From Omphiscola glabra (Eukaryota; Mollusca; Gastropoda; Lymnaeidae), in contig OZ024808.1 in the NCBI GenBank assembly GCA_964017045.1, forward strand, positions 8,069,284 to 8,133,283: a stretch of DNA of 64,000 nt. Reading direction: 5' to 3'. Of this stretch, positions 12,660 through 25,287 are shown piece by piece. A program made the translations under genes and the position numbers. The notes below the pieces were generated by a model, which had not been told where the DNA came from, made no database searches, and was given only the letters and a program-made list of their open reading frames with translations. Position 1 is the first letter of the stretch. Each line of letters starts with the position of its first letter.

Positions 12660-13422
12660 TTCATCTGTGAAAGAGAGAAAGAGAGAAATTGAGAGAGATA
12701 GATGGAAATAAAAATAAAGGGATAGAGAGCATGTAAAACAGAAGGAGGGGAACGTTATATTCATCTGTGTTTGTGAGATATATATATATATAAAGAAATC
12801 GAGGGAGAATGGGGGACAGAGAGAGAAAAGAGAGAGAGAGAGATCAAGAGAGAGAGAGAGAGAATGTAAGGCAGAAGGCGGGGAAAGTAATATTCATCTG
12901 TGTGTCTGAGATGTAGAGAGAAACATAGAGAGAGAACTATGGAGAGATATAGAGAGAGAGATATGTTTAGAGAGAGAAAGAGTGAGGGGGAATGTAAAGA
13001 AGAAGTTCAAGAAGGCGCGGAAAGTTATAGTTGTAAGTGTTTGTGAGAGAAATAGAGTGACAGGGCGAAGGATAGAGATTGAGAGAGCGAGGGAGGGAGA
13101 CATTGAGATATATATAGAGAGAGATGTAGAGAGAGAGGGGGAGAGAATATAAAGCAGAAGGCCGTGAGACTTTATTTTCATCGGTGTATATGTGAGAGAG
13201 ACAGAGATAGAGCCAGGGAGAGAGATGGAATGCTAGGTTGAAGGCGGTAGAAGGTTGTATTCATCTGGGAGAGAGAAAATGTAAGGCAGAAGGTGGGAGA
13301 AGGTAGTATTCATCTGAGAGAGAGAGAATGTAAGGCAGAAAGTGGGTGAAGTTGTATTCGCCTGAGAGGGAGAGAGAGAGAGAGAGAATGTAAGGCAGAA
13401 GGTGGGAGAAGGTAGTATTCAT

Positions 13423-13457
<35 letters not shown>

Positions 13458-13525
13458 TAAGGCAGAAGGTGGGCGAAGTTGTATTCGCCTGAGAGGGAGA
13501 GAGAGAGAGAGCAAAGGAATATTTG
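12660..13525. repeat. GA-rich tract with AATGTAAGGCAGAAGG repeats
   Basis: (GA)n blocks alternate with AATGTAAGGCAGAAGGYGGG..GTATTCATCTG, repeated at spacings of about 60-130 bp. Confidence 0.85.
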
Positions 13526-13564
13526 TGAACAAGCTTGATGGAAAAATTAAATGAGAGAACTTAA

Positions 13565-14072
13565 CATGGGCATGGAGAGACGACGGTGGATGGAGAGATG
13601 ACGGTGGATGGAGAGATGACGGTGGATGGAGAGACGACTGTGGATGGAGAGACGACGGTGGATGGAGAGATGACGGTGGATGGGGAGATGACAGTGGATG
13701 GAGAGACGACGGTGGATGAAGAGATGACGGTGGATGGAGAGATGCCGGTGGATGGAGAGACGACTGTGGATGGAGAGACGACGGTGGATGGAGAGATGAC
13801 GGTGGATGGAGAGATGACGGTGCATGGAGAGACGACGGTGCATGAAGAGATGACGGTGGATGGAGAGACGACTGTGGATGGAGAGACGACGGTGGATGGA
13901 GAGATGACGGCGGATGGAGAGATGACGGTGGATGGAGAGATGACGGTGGATGGAGAGACGACGGTGGATGGAGAGACGACGGTGGATGGAGAGATGACAG
14001 TGGATGGAGAGATGACGATGGATGGATTTATGACAGTGGATGGAGAGATGACGGTGGATGGAGATATGCAGA
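13565..14072. repeat. 18-bp minisatellite (GATGGAGAGATGACGGTG)
   Basis: About 28 units. The 18-bp period keeps both strands open: a 163-codon plus-strand frame of DGEMTV-type hexapeptides, and a minus-strand frame of SIHRHL-type hexapeptides. There is no signal peptide or independent gene evidence, so I treat it as non-coding. Confidence 0.95.
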
Positions 14073-14169
14073 GGTAAGTAAGAACGTATAGGATTGTGAG
14101 ATGGACGATGGGACAGATGGGTGGTGGGAAATATGAATTGTGGACAGATAAATAGTCAGACGTGTGGAT

Positions 14170-14450
14170 ATTGGAACAAAAGGATAGTGGGACAGATGGA
14201 TAGGAGGTTAGATGGTGAGGTCAACTGGATAGTGGGTTGGGTAGTGGGGCAGATGGATAGTGGGTTGGACGTGGGACAGGCTGTTAGTGGGTGGGACAAG
14301 TGAAGTGTATGGTGATACTTGGACAGTGTGAATGGTGAGACATGGACCGTGTGAATGGTGAGGCATGGATAAAGTGAATGGTGAGACTGATGGATAGTGT
14401 GAATGGTGACACAGATGGATAGTGTGAATGTTAAGACAGATGGATAGCGT
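14170..14450. repeat. Degenerate GATGGATAGTG repeats
   Basis: Irregular 18-34 bp units (GGACAGATGGATAGTG, GTGAATGGTGAGAC), probably a decayed relative of the preceding array. Confidence 0.7.
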
Positions 14451-14479
14451 GCATGTGCCATACTTAAAGAAAGTATTGA

Positions 14480-15320
14480 CTGCGTGTGTGTATATGTGTG
14501 TGTGTATCTGTGTGTGTTTATCTGTGTGAGTGTGTGTATATGTGCGTGAATACAACTGCTAATTATCTCCGAATATGCGTGAACGTGTGTAAAGCCATAT
14601 TTGTTTATGTCTGTAAAGCAATATGTGTGTGTGTATGTAAAGCAATATATGTCTGTATGTCTGTAAAGCAATATATGTGTGTATGTCTGTAAAACAATAT
14701 ATGTGTCTATGTCTGCAAAACGAAATATTAGTGTAGTTTGTAGCTTTTTAAAAGTGTGTATGTCTGTACAGCCATTCATATGTGTGTGTAAAGCCATGCA
14801 TTAGTGTATGTCTGTAAAGCCATTTATGTATGTATGTGTGTAAAGCCATATATGTGTATGTCTGTTAAGCAACCATATATTTGTGTAGTTTGTAATGCCA
14901 TATACGTGTATGTTCTGTAAAGCCATATGTTTGTATGCCTGTAAAGGCATATATTTGTGTATGTTTTGTAAAGCCATATATGTTTGTATGTCTGTAAAAC
15001 CATATATGTGTATATGCCTGTAAAGCCATACATATGCATATGTCCTGTAAAGCCATATATGTGCGTATGTCCTGTAAAGCAATATATGCGTGTATGTCCT
15101 GTAAAGCCATATATGTGTGTATGTCCTGTAAAGCCATATATGTGCGTATGTCCTGTAAAGCCATATATGCGCGTATGTCCTGTAAAGCCATATATGTGCG
15201 TATGTCCTGTAAAGCCATATATGTGCGTATGTCCTGTAAAGCCATATATGTGCGTATGTCCTGTAAAGCCATATATGTGCGTATGTCCTGTAAAGCCATA
15301 TATGTGTGTATGTCCTGTGT
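14480..15320. repeat. 27-bp minisatellite (CCATATATGTGCGTATGTCC)
   Basis: TG-rich lead-in, then units of about 27 bp (CCATATATGTGCGTATGTCC plus TGTAAAG) that become nearly perfect from 15,035 to 15,315 (about 10 copies). All six frames are largely open because 27 is divisible by three. Confidence 0.93.
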
Positions 15321-15484
15321 CTCAACCAAGTAAAATCGATTGGGCTTTACGGAAACCGTCTATAAAACCTTCAGAGACCGGGTGCATTAAATTAAACAAT
15401 GATAATCTGAGCAGCTGGAGTAAAAACATAGAGACACATAAGATGAGAGCGAAATGGAGGAGAGCAAAGAAAGGGGAGAAAGGG

Positions 15485-15494
15485 CAGGGTAAGA

Positions 15495-15541
<47 letters not shown>

Positions 15542-15835
15542 CGAGAGAGAGAAAAGAGAGAGAGAGAGCAAAGAAAGGGGAGAGAGATATAGCATAAAAA
15601 GGGAGAGAGGGGGAGAGAGAGGGTGAGGGAAAGAGAGAGGGTGAGGGAGAGAGAGAGGGTGAGGGAGAGCGAGAGGGGGAGAGAGATTGAGAGAGGGGGG
15701 AGAGAGATAGAAAAAGGGGTAGGAAGGGATAGGGCGAGAGAGGAAGGGAGAGAGAGATAGATAGAGGAGATAGAGAGCGAGATAGAGGAAGAGAGAGAGA
15801 GAGGGAGGGGGGAGTGATGGGATAACAAACCGATA
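15485..15835. repeat. GA-rich tract
   Basis: Purine-rich (GAGA)n DNA with GGGTGAGGGAGAGAGA sub-repeats near 15,620-15,680. Confidence 0.9.
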
Positions 15836-16300
15836 ACAAACCTCTTACAAACAAAAGATGGAGGTAGTAGTTGGAGGAAGGAATGAAGACAAACAGAAAA
15901 GACAGAAAAATAAAAGAAAGCAGTAACAAATGAATAGGGAAAAATAATATATGAATAAAATAAGAACGAATATAAAAAAAACAAGCTATTGGATTTGGAC
16001 AGAGGAGACAAGAAAGGCTACGATGGAGAGAGGAAAGAAAGAAGAGAGGAAAGAAGTAAAGTTGCTATGTAGAGAGGAAAGAAGAAAGGCTGTTTAGAAG
16101 TGAGGAGAGAAGCAAGACGTTTATGGAGGGAGGAAACCATGCTTTCCCCCACCTCAGGGCAGTGCTTGATTCAGATTTAAGTTGAGGACGCCATGTAAAT
16201 GTACTTTTTAAAGTAGTCTGGTGCACACATGCACCTCGCTGTCCCAGATTTCTTCTAAAAATAAATATTAAGACAAGTCTCTCTGACAGGCAAGGATATG
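15836..16300. other. Spacer, nothing recognised
   Basis: Purine-rich to mixed sequence without supported features. Confidence 0.4.
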
Positions 16301-16309
16301 TTAATGATA

Positions 16310-16728
16310 TATCTGTCCGTCACTAGAGACATCTACCTCCTATTCACCACATATCTCTTCCCGTCCCTCTAGTCTAGACACTGCTACATTGTATCCACCG
16401 ACTATCTCTGTTCGTCCCTAGAGACTGCTGCCCTCTATCCCCCATATAGATCTGTCCGTCCCAAAAGACTGCCACCTCCAGTCAACCTGATCTATCTGTC
16501 CGTCCCAAAAGACTGCCACCTCCAGTCAACCTGATCTATCTGTCCGTCCCAAAAGACTGCCACCTCCAGTCAACCTGATCTATCTGTCCGTCCCAAAAGA
16601 CTGCCACCTCCAGTCAACCTGATCTATCTGTCCGTCCCAAAAGACTGCCACCTCCAGTCAACCTGATATATCTGTCCGTCCCAAAAGACTGCCACCTCCA
16701 GTCAACCTGATATATCTGTCCGTCCCCA
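16310..16728. repeat. 44-bp minisatellite (CTGTCCGTCCCAAAAGACTG)
   Basis: Six almost identical 44-bp units (CTGTCCGTCCCAAAAGACTG + CCACCTCCAGTCAACCTGAT) at 16,450-16,725, preceded by diverged copies from 16,310. Confidence 0.93.
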
Positions 16729-17055
16729 CCGCCAGGGACTGTCTTTGCAGAGCCGTCAAAAAGTCATTAGCTAATGTCAAATCATTGTTAAGCTGATAGA
16801 GATTAGGCGGGAACTTAAAGAGGGATCGGAAAAGGGGAGGGGGTGGTCTTTCACAAACCTTCAACAATACCCTTAACTGAAAACCATTGAAACTGCTTTT
16901 TTAAAAAAAAAATGGTCCCCTGGTACAAGATGATATTTCTAGGTGGCTGGTCAAAAGACTTGGGGAAGTGTGACACGGGAAAAAACACCGTCGCTGACCA
17001 CAAGATTGTATCATAGCTGATGTGAGAGGATTAACGGATTAGCGGTATTAGATGC

Positions 17056-18297
17056 GTGACATCACGTAGTGGAGAGAACGATGTGTGGAGTGACGTCACC
17101 TAGTGGAGAGAACGATGTTTGGAGTGACGTCACCTAGTGGAGAGAACGATGTGTGGAGTGACGTCACCTAGTGGAGAGAACGATGTGTTGAGTGACGTCA
17201 CCTAGTGGAGAGATCGATGTTTGGAGTGACGATACGTAGTGGAGAGAACGATGTGTGTAGTGACGTCACCTAGTGGAGAGAACGATGTGTGTAGTGACGT
17301 CACCTAGTGGAGAGAACGATGTGTGGAGTGACGTCACCTAGTGGAGAGAACGATGTGTGGAGTGACGTCACCTAGTGGAGAGAACGATGCGTGTAGTGAC
17401 GTCACCTAGTGGAGAGAACGATGTGTGGAGTGACGTTACCTAGTGGAGAGAACGATGTGTGGAGTGACGTCACCTAGTGGAGAGAACGATGTGTGGAGTG
17501 ACGTCACCTAGTGGAGAGATCGATGTTTGGAGTGACGTTACGTAGTGGAGAGAACGATGTGTGTAGTGACGTCACCTAGTGGGGAGAACGATGTGTGGAG
17601 TGACGTCACCTAGTGGAGAGATCGATGTTTGGAGTGACGTTACGTAGTCGAGAGAACGATGTGTGTAGTGACGTCACCTAGTGGAGAGAACGATGTGTGG
17701 AGTGACGTCACCTAGTGGAGAGAACGATGCGTGTAGTGACGTCACCTAGTGGAGAGAACGATGTGTGTAGTGACGTCACCTAGTGGAGAGATCGATGTTT
17801 GGAGTGACGTTACGTAGTGGAGAGAACGATGTGTGTAGTGACGTCACCTAGTGGAGAGAACGATGTGTGGAGTGACGTTACGTAGTGGAGAGAACGATGT
17901 GTGTAGTGACGTCACCTAGTGGAGAGAACGATGTGTGTAGTGACGTCACCTAGTGGAGAGAACGATGTGTGGAGTGACGTCACCTAGTGGAGAGAACGAT
18001 GTGTGGAGTGACGTGACGTAGTGGAGAGAACGATGTGTGGAGTGACGTCACGTAGTGGAGAGAACGATGTTTGGAGTGACGTGACGTAGTGGAGAGAACG
18101 ATGTTTGGAGTGACGTGACGTAGTGGAGAGAACGATGCTTGGAGTGACGTCACGTAGTGGAGAGAACGATGTTTGGAGTGACGTCACGTAGTTGAGAGAA
18201 CGATGTTTGGAGTGACGTCACGTAGTGAAGAGAACGATGTGTGGCTTGACGTCGCTTAGTGGATAGAACGATGTGTGGCTTGACGTCGCGTATCAGA
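17056..18297. repeat. 34-bp minisatellite carrying TGACGTCA (CRE) palindromes
   Basis: About 36 units of GTGACGTCACCTAGTGGAGA plus GAACGATGTGTGGA. By hand count about 25 units keep a perfect TGACGTCA, the CREB/ATF consensus; the rest have TGACGTTA, TGACGTGA or TGACGTCG. A variant (ATCGATGTTTGGAGTGACG) recurs every few units, suggesting block amplification. Spacing of 34 bp is just over three DNA turns. Confidence 0.95.
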
Positions 18298-18339
18298 GTG
18301 TTTAGATGCAGTAGTTTGGTGGACAGGAAGTCAGGTTAG

Positions 18340-18855
18340 CATTTAAGAAGGTGTCCCCCAATTCACGTTAATATGCCCAGCTGTAAGACTGAGTCACGCA
18401 ATGCATGTTATTATATCTAGATTTATGAATGTGTCACGCAATCGACGTTATTATGTCCAGTTTTAAGACTGTGTCACGCAATCCATGTTATTAAGTCTAG
18501 ATGTATGATTGTGTCAACCAATCCATTTTATTATGTCCAACTTTAAAATTGTGTGACGCATTCCATGTTATTATGTCTAGATGTATGATTGTGCCACGCA
18601 ATCCATGTTATCATGCCCAGCTTCAAAACTGTGCCACGCAATCCATGTTATCATGCCCAGCTTCAAGACTGTGCCACGCAATCCATGTTATCATGCCCAG
18701 CTTCAAGACTGTGCCACGCAATCCCTGTTATCATGTCCAGCTTCAAGACTGTGCCACGCAATCCATGTTATCATATCCAGCTTCAAGACTGTGCCACGCA
18801 ATCCATGTTATCACGTTCTGCTTCATGACTGTGCCATGCAATCAATGTTATTCTC
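18340..18855. repeat. 40-bp minisatellite (GTGCCACGCAATCCATGTTA)
   Basis: About 12 units of GTGCCACGCAATCCATGTTA + TCATGCCCAGCTTCAAGACT, most uniform at 18,590-18,800. The period is not a multiple of three, so one frame cycles through three peptide phases without a stop. This is not a gene. Confidence 0.93.
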
Positions 18856-18944
18856 ATTTTCCAAATGTCTATTCCCTCGGGCGTAATATTTTATTTAATG
18901 AATAGAATAGAAAAACAACATTAGTTAAGAAAACCATTAAATAA

Positions 18945-19141
18945 CAAGGTCATTCAACCTGTGGGTCGCGACCCCTTTTGGGTTCGAACGACCCTTTCCC
19001 AGGGGTCGCCTAAGACCATCGGAAAACACATGTACTCTACAGTTATGAAGTAGCAACGAAATTAATTTTGTGATTGGGGGTCGCCACAACATGATGAACT
19101 GTGTTAAGGGGTCACGGCATTATGAAGGTTAAGAACCACTG
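18945..19141. mobile_element. hAT-type MITE (197 bp) with GTGGGTCGCGACCCC interior
   Basis: Right end inverted reads CAGTGGTTCTTAACC; left end CAAGGTCATTCAACC is the decayed partner. The interior (GTGGGTCGCGACCCCTTT, GGGGTCGCCTAAGACCATC, GTAGCAACGAAA) matches the pattern of widespread non-autonomous hAT families known from vertebrates. CATTAGAT follows the right end and CATTAAAT lies two bases outside the left end. Confidence 0.7.
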
Positions 19142-19384
19142 CATTAGATGAACGCCATGAGATGATTGGGGGGGGGGGGGTCAGGGGTGTGTGGTTAGGG
19201 GGCAGACAGAGATGCATACGTGAGTAATTAATATCCTTGGCAGACGTAGATGCTGTTCAGTTTAATGCTCATGATACCCATGGATAAACTTGGGAATTAG
19301 TTCATTTTAAGAAGACGACTCCTGATCTCCTAGTCCGGAGAATGACGTCACCGCGGGGTTTATCCACAAAACAAACTACATAAA

Positions 19385-19795
19385 TGGATAAATGATGGAT
19401 CTACGGGAAGATGATGGATCCACGGGACGATGATGGATCCACGGGATGATGATTGATCTACGGGACGATGATTGATCTACGGAACGATGATGGATCTACG
19501 GGATGATGATGGATCTACGGGACGATGATGGATCTATGGGACGATGATGGATCTAACGGACGATGATGGATCTACGGGACGATGATGGATCTACGGGACG
19601 ATGATGGATCTACGGGACGATGATGGATCTACGGGACGATGATGGATCTACGGGACGATGATGGATCTACGGGACGATGATGGATCTACGGGACGATGAT
19701 GGATCTACGGGACGATGATGGATCTACGGGACGATGATGGATCTACGGGACGATGATGGATCTAAGGGACGATGATGGATCTAACTAATCTAAGG
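19385..19795. repeat. 19-bp minisatellite (GATGATGGATCTACGGGAC)
   Basis: About 21 units, ten of them identical in a row at 19,560-19,760, which points to recent expansion. Confidence 0.96.
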
Positions 19796-19889
19796 GACGT
19801 TTTATAAATGTATTGGCTTTAATTTGGGCATTAACATTTCGGACGAAGAAAAGACGCCTTGTGCAGAGAATTGAAACAAAGACAGAGTG

Positions 19890-20192
19890 AGAGAAATGAC
19901 CTACTGGCGGAAAATTGATATATTGGCGGAGAAATGACCTATCGGAGGAGAAATGATCTATTGGCGGAGAAATTACCTATTGGAGGAGAAATGACCTATT
20001 GGAGGAGAAATGACCTATTGGCGGAGAAATGACCTATTGGAGGACACATGGCCTATTGGCGGAGAATCGACCTACTGGCGGAGAATTGACATATTGAAGG
20101 AGAAATTACCTATTAGAGGAGAAATGGCCTATTGGAGAAGAAATTACCTATTGGCTGAGAAATGACCTACTGGCGGAGAAATGACCCGTTGA
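19890..20192. repeat. 19-bp minisatellite (GAAATGACCTATTGGCGGA)
   Basis: About 15 diverged units. It has the same period as the preceding array but an unrelated sequence. Confidence 0.9.
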
Positions 20193-21116
20193 AGAGAGGA
20201 ATTTCTTTTGGACTGCGGAAAGACCTTTTGGACAGAGACTGGACCATGAGAGAAATGATCTTCGGACCTTTTAGGCGAATCTCGAAAAAAAGGACACCTT
20301 GGCCACCCATTGTCACCCACCCCGACGGCCCTTTCCCTAATCTGAATCCGTGATCCTTTATCGATAATAGGCTACACATATTTATAGATGAGCTCCCCTT
20401 TTATATGGTGATCCCAATCGACGGCTGTCATGAGTGTGTGTGTGTGGGGGGGGGGGGGGGGGGCTGTGGCTGCGTGGTATATACGTGTCTGAGTATGTTT
20501 CTACGACTTTTATGTTGTGTTGTAAGTGCTAGTGTAGCTGTGTGCTTAAGTGTGACCAAGTCCGAATGTGTGGGTATGTTACATCGTGTGTGTGTGTAAA
20601 TATATTATGTTTCAGCATGTGAATCGGTGTTTGGGAATGTGTGCATAAGTGAGTATATTTGTGTGTGTGTCTATGCGTATTTGTGAATTTAACTGTCGGG
20701 GTGTTTATGTGTGTAGGTTTGTGTGTGTGGGTGGGGGTAGGGGCACATTTACAGATTGTGGGTTAAATTGTATTTCGGAAGGCTAATTGACCCACTTCCC
20801 GTCATCGTATCGAGCTGAAATTCGGCACATAAAAGTGTTGCTGATGACAACACATTATATCTAATTTTTCAGCCCCACCCTCCACCCAAAATTCCAACCA
20901 CAAAAAAAAGTTTTTCCTGCTTTTCACGGGAAAGATGAATGAAGTAATATTTATTCAATGGGTGCGTGTTTTGGTGTTGAGATTAATTGTGCAGCTGATG
21001 CTATGTGCTTTGTATTTGTGAGATATTTTAGGTTTAAATATATCTTAAGTCTATTATTTACATGCATTAACTTTCATAAAAATTAAAAACCATTCCCATA
21101 CCAAACTTTAGTTGCT
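20193..21116. other. Spacer with TG-rich segment
   Basis: A G-run at 20,446-20,462 is followed by TGTGTG-rich DNA to 20,740. No gene is supported. Confidence 0.4.
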
Positions 21117-21455
21117 ACAATCACATAAATGATAAATCACATACAATCACATAAATGATAAATCACATACAATCACATAAATGATAAATCACGTACAATC
21201 ACATAAATGATAAATCACGTACAATCACATAAATGATAAATCACGTACAATCACATAAATGATAAATCATGTACAATCACATAAATGATAAATCACGTCC
21301 AATCACATAAATGATAAAACACGTACAATCACATAAATGATAAAACACGTACAATCACATAAATGATAAATCACGTACAATCACATAAATGATAAATCAC
21401 GTACAATCACATAAATGATAAATCACGAACAATCACATAAATGATCACGTACACT
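21117..21455. repeat. 26-bp minisatellite (AATCACATAAATGATAAATC)
   Basis: Thirteen units of AATCACATAAATGATAAATC plus ACGTAC. Confidence 0.95.
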
Positions 21456-21689
21456 TACATAAATACAAACCAAAATGCGTGTAACCTATTTGTAAGAAAA
21501 TCTTTGTTTTGGTGGTTGCCTAATTATTTTTTTTTAAAAATGTAAAACAATATAATAATGAAAATGTTGCCATTTCCTAGAATATGTTTTTCACAATACT
21601 ATTCACCTTTGCCTATGACAACATTTATGAGCATGATATTCTGATAATGATAAATCTAAATGAACGTCACACCCCACGCCTAATAAACA

Positions 21690-21968
21690 ATGTCACAGTG
21701 GCACTGGACCTCACCTGCCACACTGAAGTGAAGCAAATTATCACTGTAGAACGTGACCTCACTTACCACATTGACATGAAGCAAATTATCATTGTATAGA
21801 AGTGAGCTCAGCTACCACATCTAAGTGAAGCAAATTATCACAGTAGAACGAGAGCTCAGCTACCACACTGAAGTGAAGCAAATTATCACTGTAGAACGTG
21901 AGCTCAGATACCACACTGAAGTGAAGCAAATTATCACTGTAGAACGTGAGCTCACCTACCACACCTGC
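21690..21968. repeat. 48-bp minisatellite (GTGAAGCAAATTATCACTG)
   Basis: Six units of about 48 bp (CTACCACACTGAAGTGAAGC.., GTAGAACGTGAGCTCA). The in-frame 16-residue repeat (VKQIITVERELTYHTE) is a consequence of the period. Confidence 0.9.
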
Positions 21969-22049
21969 AGCACACTCTCACCAGAGAGTATAAAATCAAC
22001 CACCAAAAAGAAGACGCTGACATCATCTAACCCAACCAAAGCTTAATGT

Positions 22050-22236
22050 TAATGAAGACAGTCTGCGCAATGTACATATTTACTTTGACAGTCTACATAG
22101 TTTACAATATTTACTGACATTCTACGCACTGTACACTATTTACTGTGACACTCTAATCATTGCACACTATTTACTGTGACAGTCTTCGTATTGTACACTA
22201 TTTACTGTGACAGTCTACGCACTGTACACTAACACC
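22050..22236. repeat. 31-bp tandem repeat (TTTACTGTGACAGTCTACG)
   Basis: Six imperfect copies. Confidence 0.85.
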
Positions 22237-22484
22237 TTTTATTTAAGGCAACCCAATTACTCGCCTTATTGGTTCCAGTGTTTGCACGTGCCAACGAGGG
22301 AGAGCACCACAACAGATTTTTCTATACTCGTTTTATAATTACCTCCCGTGCGTCATTCATGGAGAATAACAATGGCATGATCCATGCTTCTGTCCGACGG
22401 TCCTCAAAATATGAAAGCAGTGGGAATGAAGACAATAGTAAATCAAAATAAATGAAATGGAATTCTATTTTGATAAAATCTGAC

Positions 22485-22610
22485 TTCCTGTTCACCAATA
22501 TGTACTTATTACCAGTGTTCACCAATATGTACTGCTCACCAGTGTTCACCAATATGTAGGCATTACCACGTGGGCGTGTCTACCAGTGTCCATCAATATG
22601 CGCCAGTGCT
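22485..22610. repeat. 27-bp tandem repeat (GTTCACCAATATGTACT)
   Basis: Four copies, the last eroded. Confidence 0.7.
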
Positions 22611-23620
22611 GAAGAGCGACCCGGTGACCTAACACTTACAATCGAGGTACATTCAGTACAATCACTTCAGCATGCTACTTGTTCATGCATTCGCCTTTCT
22701 AACGATGTTATTGTTAGGTTTCCCGCCAAGCCCCGATCCAGCGGCCTTGCACAAGCCGCCCACCATCGATTGAGAACACTTGTGACGTACAGGCGAGAGC
22801 ACGCAACAAAGGAACTTTTGTGAGCGAAGCTTCACAGGTCGTCACAAAAATAATTGGTGTTTTTTACGGTATTTACGCCAGATGGAAGCCAATCAGAAGT
22901 CGGTACAGACTTGCAGGCGTGTCTTCTGGGGGGAGTATCAGGTGTCGGGTATTAGATTCATGCAACTTTCGTAAGACAAACCCTCTTTCTATATGTCTCA
23001 GTCGGGGTTTGGGGGGGGGGGGGGAATAATGAATCAACACTAACTTCTGACGATTATCGATTTAAAAAAAAAATTAAATTATAGTTTTTTCGAAAAAGAA
23101 AAAAAAAATGGAATCAACCTTACTACTGTACTTTCGCCCCCCCCCCCAACCCCCCCCCCCCCAAAAAAAAAAAACAAGAGTCGTGTGGGCGCTAAAACCC
23201 CTGCGACTGCAAAGGGTGGGGGTATGGGTATTTAAAGGTGAAAAATTAATCATGTGAACAATCGTAATCTGTCAACTTTGAATGGGGGGAGGGATAAATA
23301 ACGAAAAGTTGGAGAGTGGGCCTCTCCAAATGTCACGTGACTGCTCTGCGCCGCCGCTCCGCCCCCCCCCATTAGCCCCCCCCCCCCCCCCCCCAAACCC
23401 AAAATAAGATAATTTTAATCAAGTCAGAACAATAAGTATTGAAAGAGCCACATGTCGGAGAGCTGCACTCCCTCTCTCGCTCTTTCTCTTTTTGAATGTT
23501 TAACGACACTGAAGGAGAAGATGACATCATTTAATTGTTTGGGTTGAGGAAGTGTGCCCTAAAATTAACCGACAACCGTTTCATGTTGGCAGAAACCAAA
23601 GTGCGGTAGTCATACCAGGG
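22611..23620. other. Spacer with long C/G and A runs
   Basis: Poly-G near 23,010 and poly-C near 23,130-23,162 and 23,360-23,394. No supported gene. Confidence 0.4.
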
Positions 23621-23624
23621 GCGC

Positions 23625-24150
23625 ACGCAGTGACGTAGCTAGGACTAGTAGCACATGGGGCGGGTAAATACTTTTGCCACCCCTCTTACGAAAAAAACGC
23701 TACACATGGGCGAAAATCGCGCCCATCAAAATATAGACAAAAATTAGGGCCGCCCAAATGGTACAGCCCCCCCCCCCTCTCGTAACCCCCAGTGGGCGTA
23801 CGCAAGCGCAGGCTGCTCGTTGTATACGATTGGGGATGGCAGGCGTGTTTGTCTTTCTGGGAGCTGTATTGTGAAGTAAGCGGTGTGACCGTTCACCAAG
23901 CAACTAAGCTATACAGGGATATTTTTTAAGGTGATCGTGATCGCTGTTCGTGTTGGATTCATGTTATGAGTGGCGTAGCTAGGTTTAGAGCAGCACAAGC
24001 CGGCTCCCAATATTTTGTGCACCCCCACTTTCAGGGGGAAAAAAACTCAGCAGATGGTCGAAAATGCCGTCCCTCCAAATAAAGAAAACAAAAGGTGCCG
24101 CCTCAGGCGGATCATCGCCTCTGAAACCCCCTCCCATATTCGACGGCACT
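23625..24150. mobile_element. Two decayed copies of a GTGRCGTAGCTAGG element
   Basis: GTGACGTAGCTAGG at about 23,630 and GTGGCGTAGCTAGG at about 23,966 each start similar stretches (GCAC..TTTGTGCACCCCC, GTCGAAAATGCCG, GGCGGATCAT-like patches). They resemble one end of the CAGTGGCGTAGC element found intact at 46,275-46,819. Confidence 0.45.
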
Positions 24151-24832
24151 GCACATGCAATAGGTTTATAGACAATATAATTAGTCAACACTTTGATAAC
24201 TCTCTGTAAAGAGTTTGAGCACACTTGAGGGAGTGGATGATATTGCTGTAAGCGTTTTAAGATGTGCGTTCCTCACCTTTTATCGAAAAACTATAGTACA
24301 CACGTCACCCCAATCCCCCACCACCTCTGCCTCCCCCCTCCAGCCCCTGGAAATGTCACCATTAAACAAAACGATTAAAACAGGTCTATTATAACTCTAT
24401 CCAATCAATTATTCACCGCCCCCCAGAAGAGCAGCGCCCCCCCCCCCTCCCGGCTTGAACAAAACAAACCTATCGTAGCACCAACCAGATCAAACTGTCT
24501 TCGGTCGGTGACGGAGTACTTCCTGGAATTTGTGCGCAATTTACTTCCACGCGCGCGCCGAGACAGACGCGACCGGTACAAGAGACAGGACCAGGACCCG
24601 GGACCAGTTCAAACACGCATTATGTCTGATGACACGAGTCTTATTGGCCAGCGATTACATTGTAATGGCCCTCGGCAAACGTCAGATTTGCTTCGATTAT
24701 GTGATGAATACCGGTTGAAATATTAAATACTAGACTGGTTGCTTTCTTTTTTTTTTCTTTTCTTTGAACTCACAATGTGATTTTGTCGTCTGAATTTAAC
24801 GTTGCCTGTGATGATGGAGGCAAGTACCGTTT

Positions 24833-25105
24833 AACATGCACACAAGCGCCCGTGTAACATGCACAGAAGCATGATTTAACATGCAAACAAGCATGACTTA
24901 GCATGCACACAAGCATGATTTAACATGCACACAAGCATGATTTAACATGCACACAAGCATGATTTAAAATCCACACAAGCATGATTTAAAATCCACACAA
25001 GCACCGTTTAACATGCACACAAGCACCGTTTAATATGCACACACGCACCATTTGACACACAAACGCACCATTTGACACACAAACGCACCCATTACCATGC
25101 ACCGC
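24833..25105. repeat. 22-bp tandem repeat (ACATGCACACAAGCATGATT)
   Basis: About 12 units of ACATGCACACAAGCATGATT plus TA, with diverged units at the right end. Confidence 0.9.
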
Positions 25106-25287
25106 TTGCCAAAAAAAATGATTGATTTTTTAGGAGAGCAGGTCGGGGTATAATAATTTGTAACTAATTAATTATTTTTTTGTAACCAACTGATCGGCGC
25201 AATGAACTATCTTGAAGATTTAACCATATAATATCAGAGTGTTGGACTGCGATGATGCATACGGTGTGTCTTGTAAACTAGTGGATA

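Noticed and set aside
13586..14077. A 163-codon acidic repeat protein (DGEMTV)n
   Set aside because: It is explained entirely by the 18-bp period, and the opposite strand is equally open.
18501..18905. Cys/Pro/Ser-rich frames that might be toxin-like peptides
   Set aside because: The 40-bp minisatellite is open in all three frames. There is no signal peptide, and Cys spacing follows the repeat.
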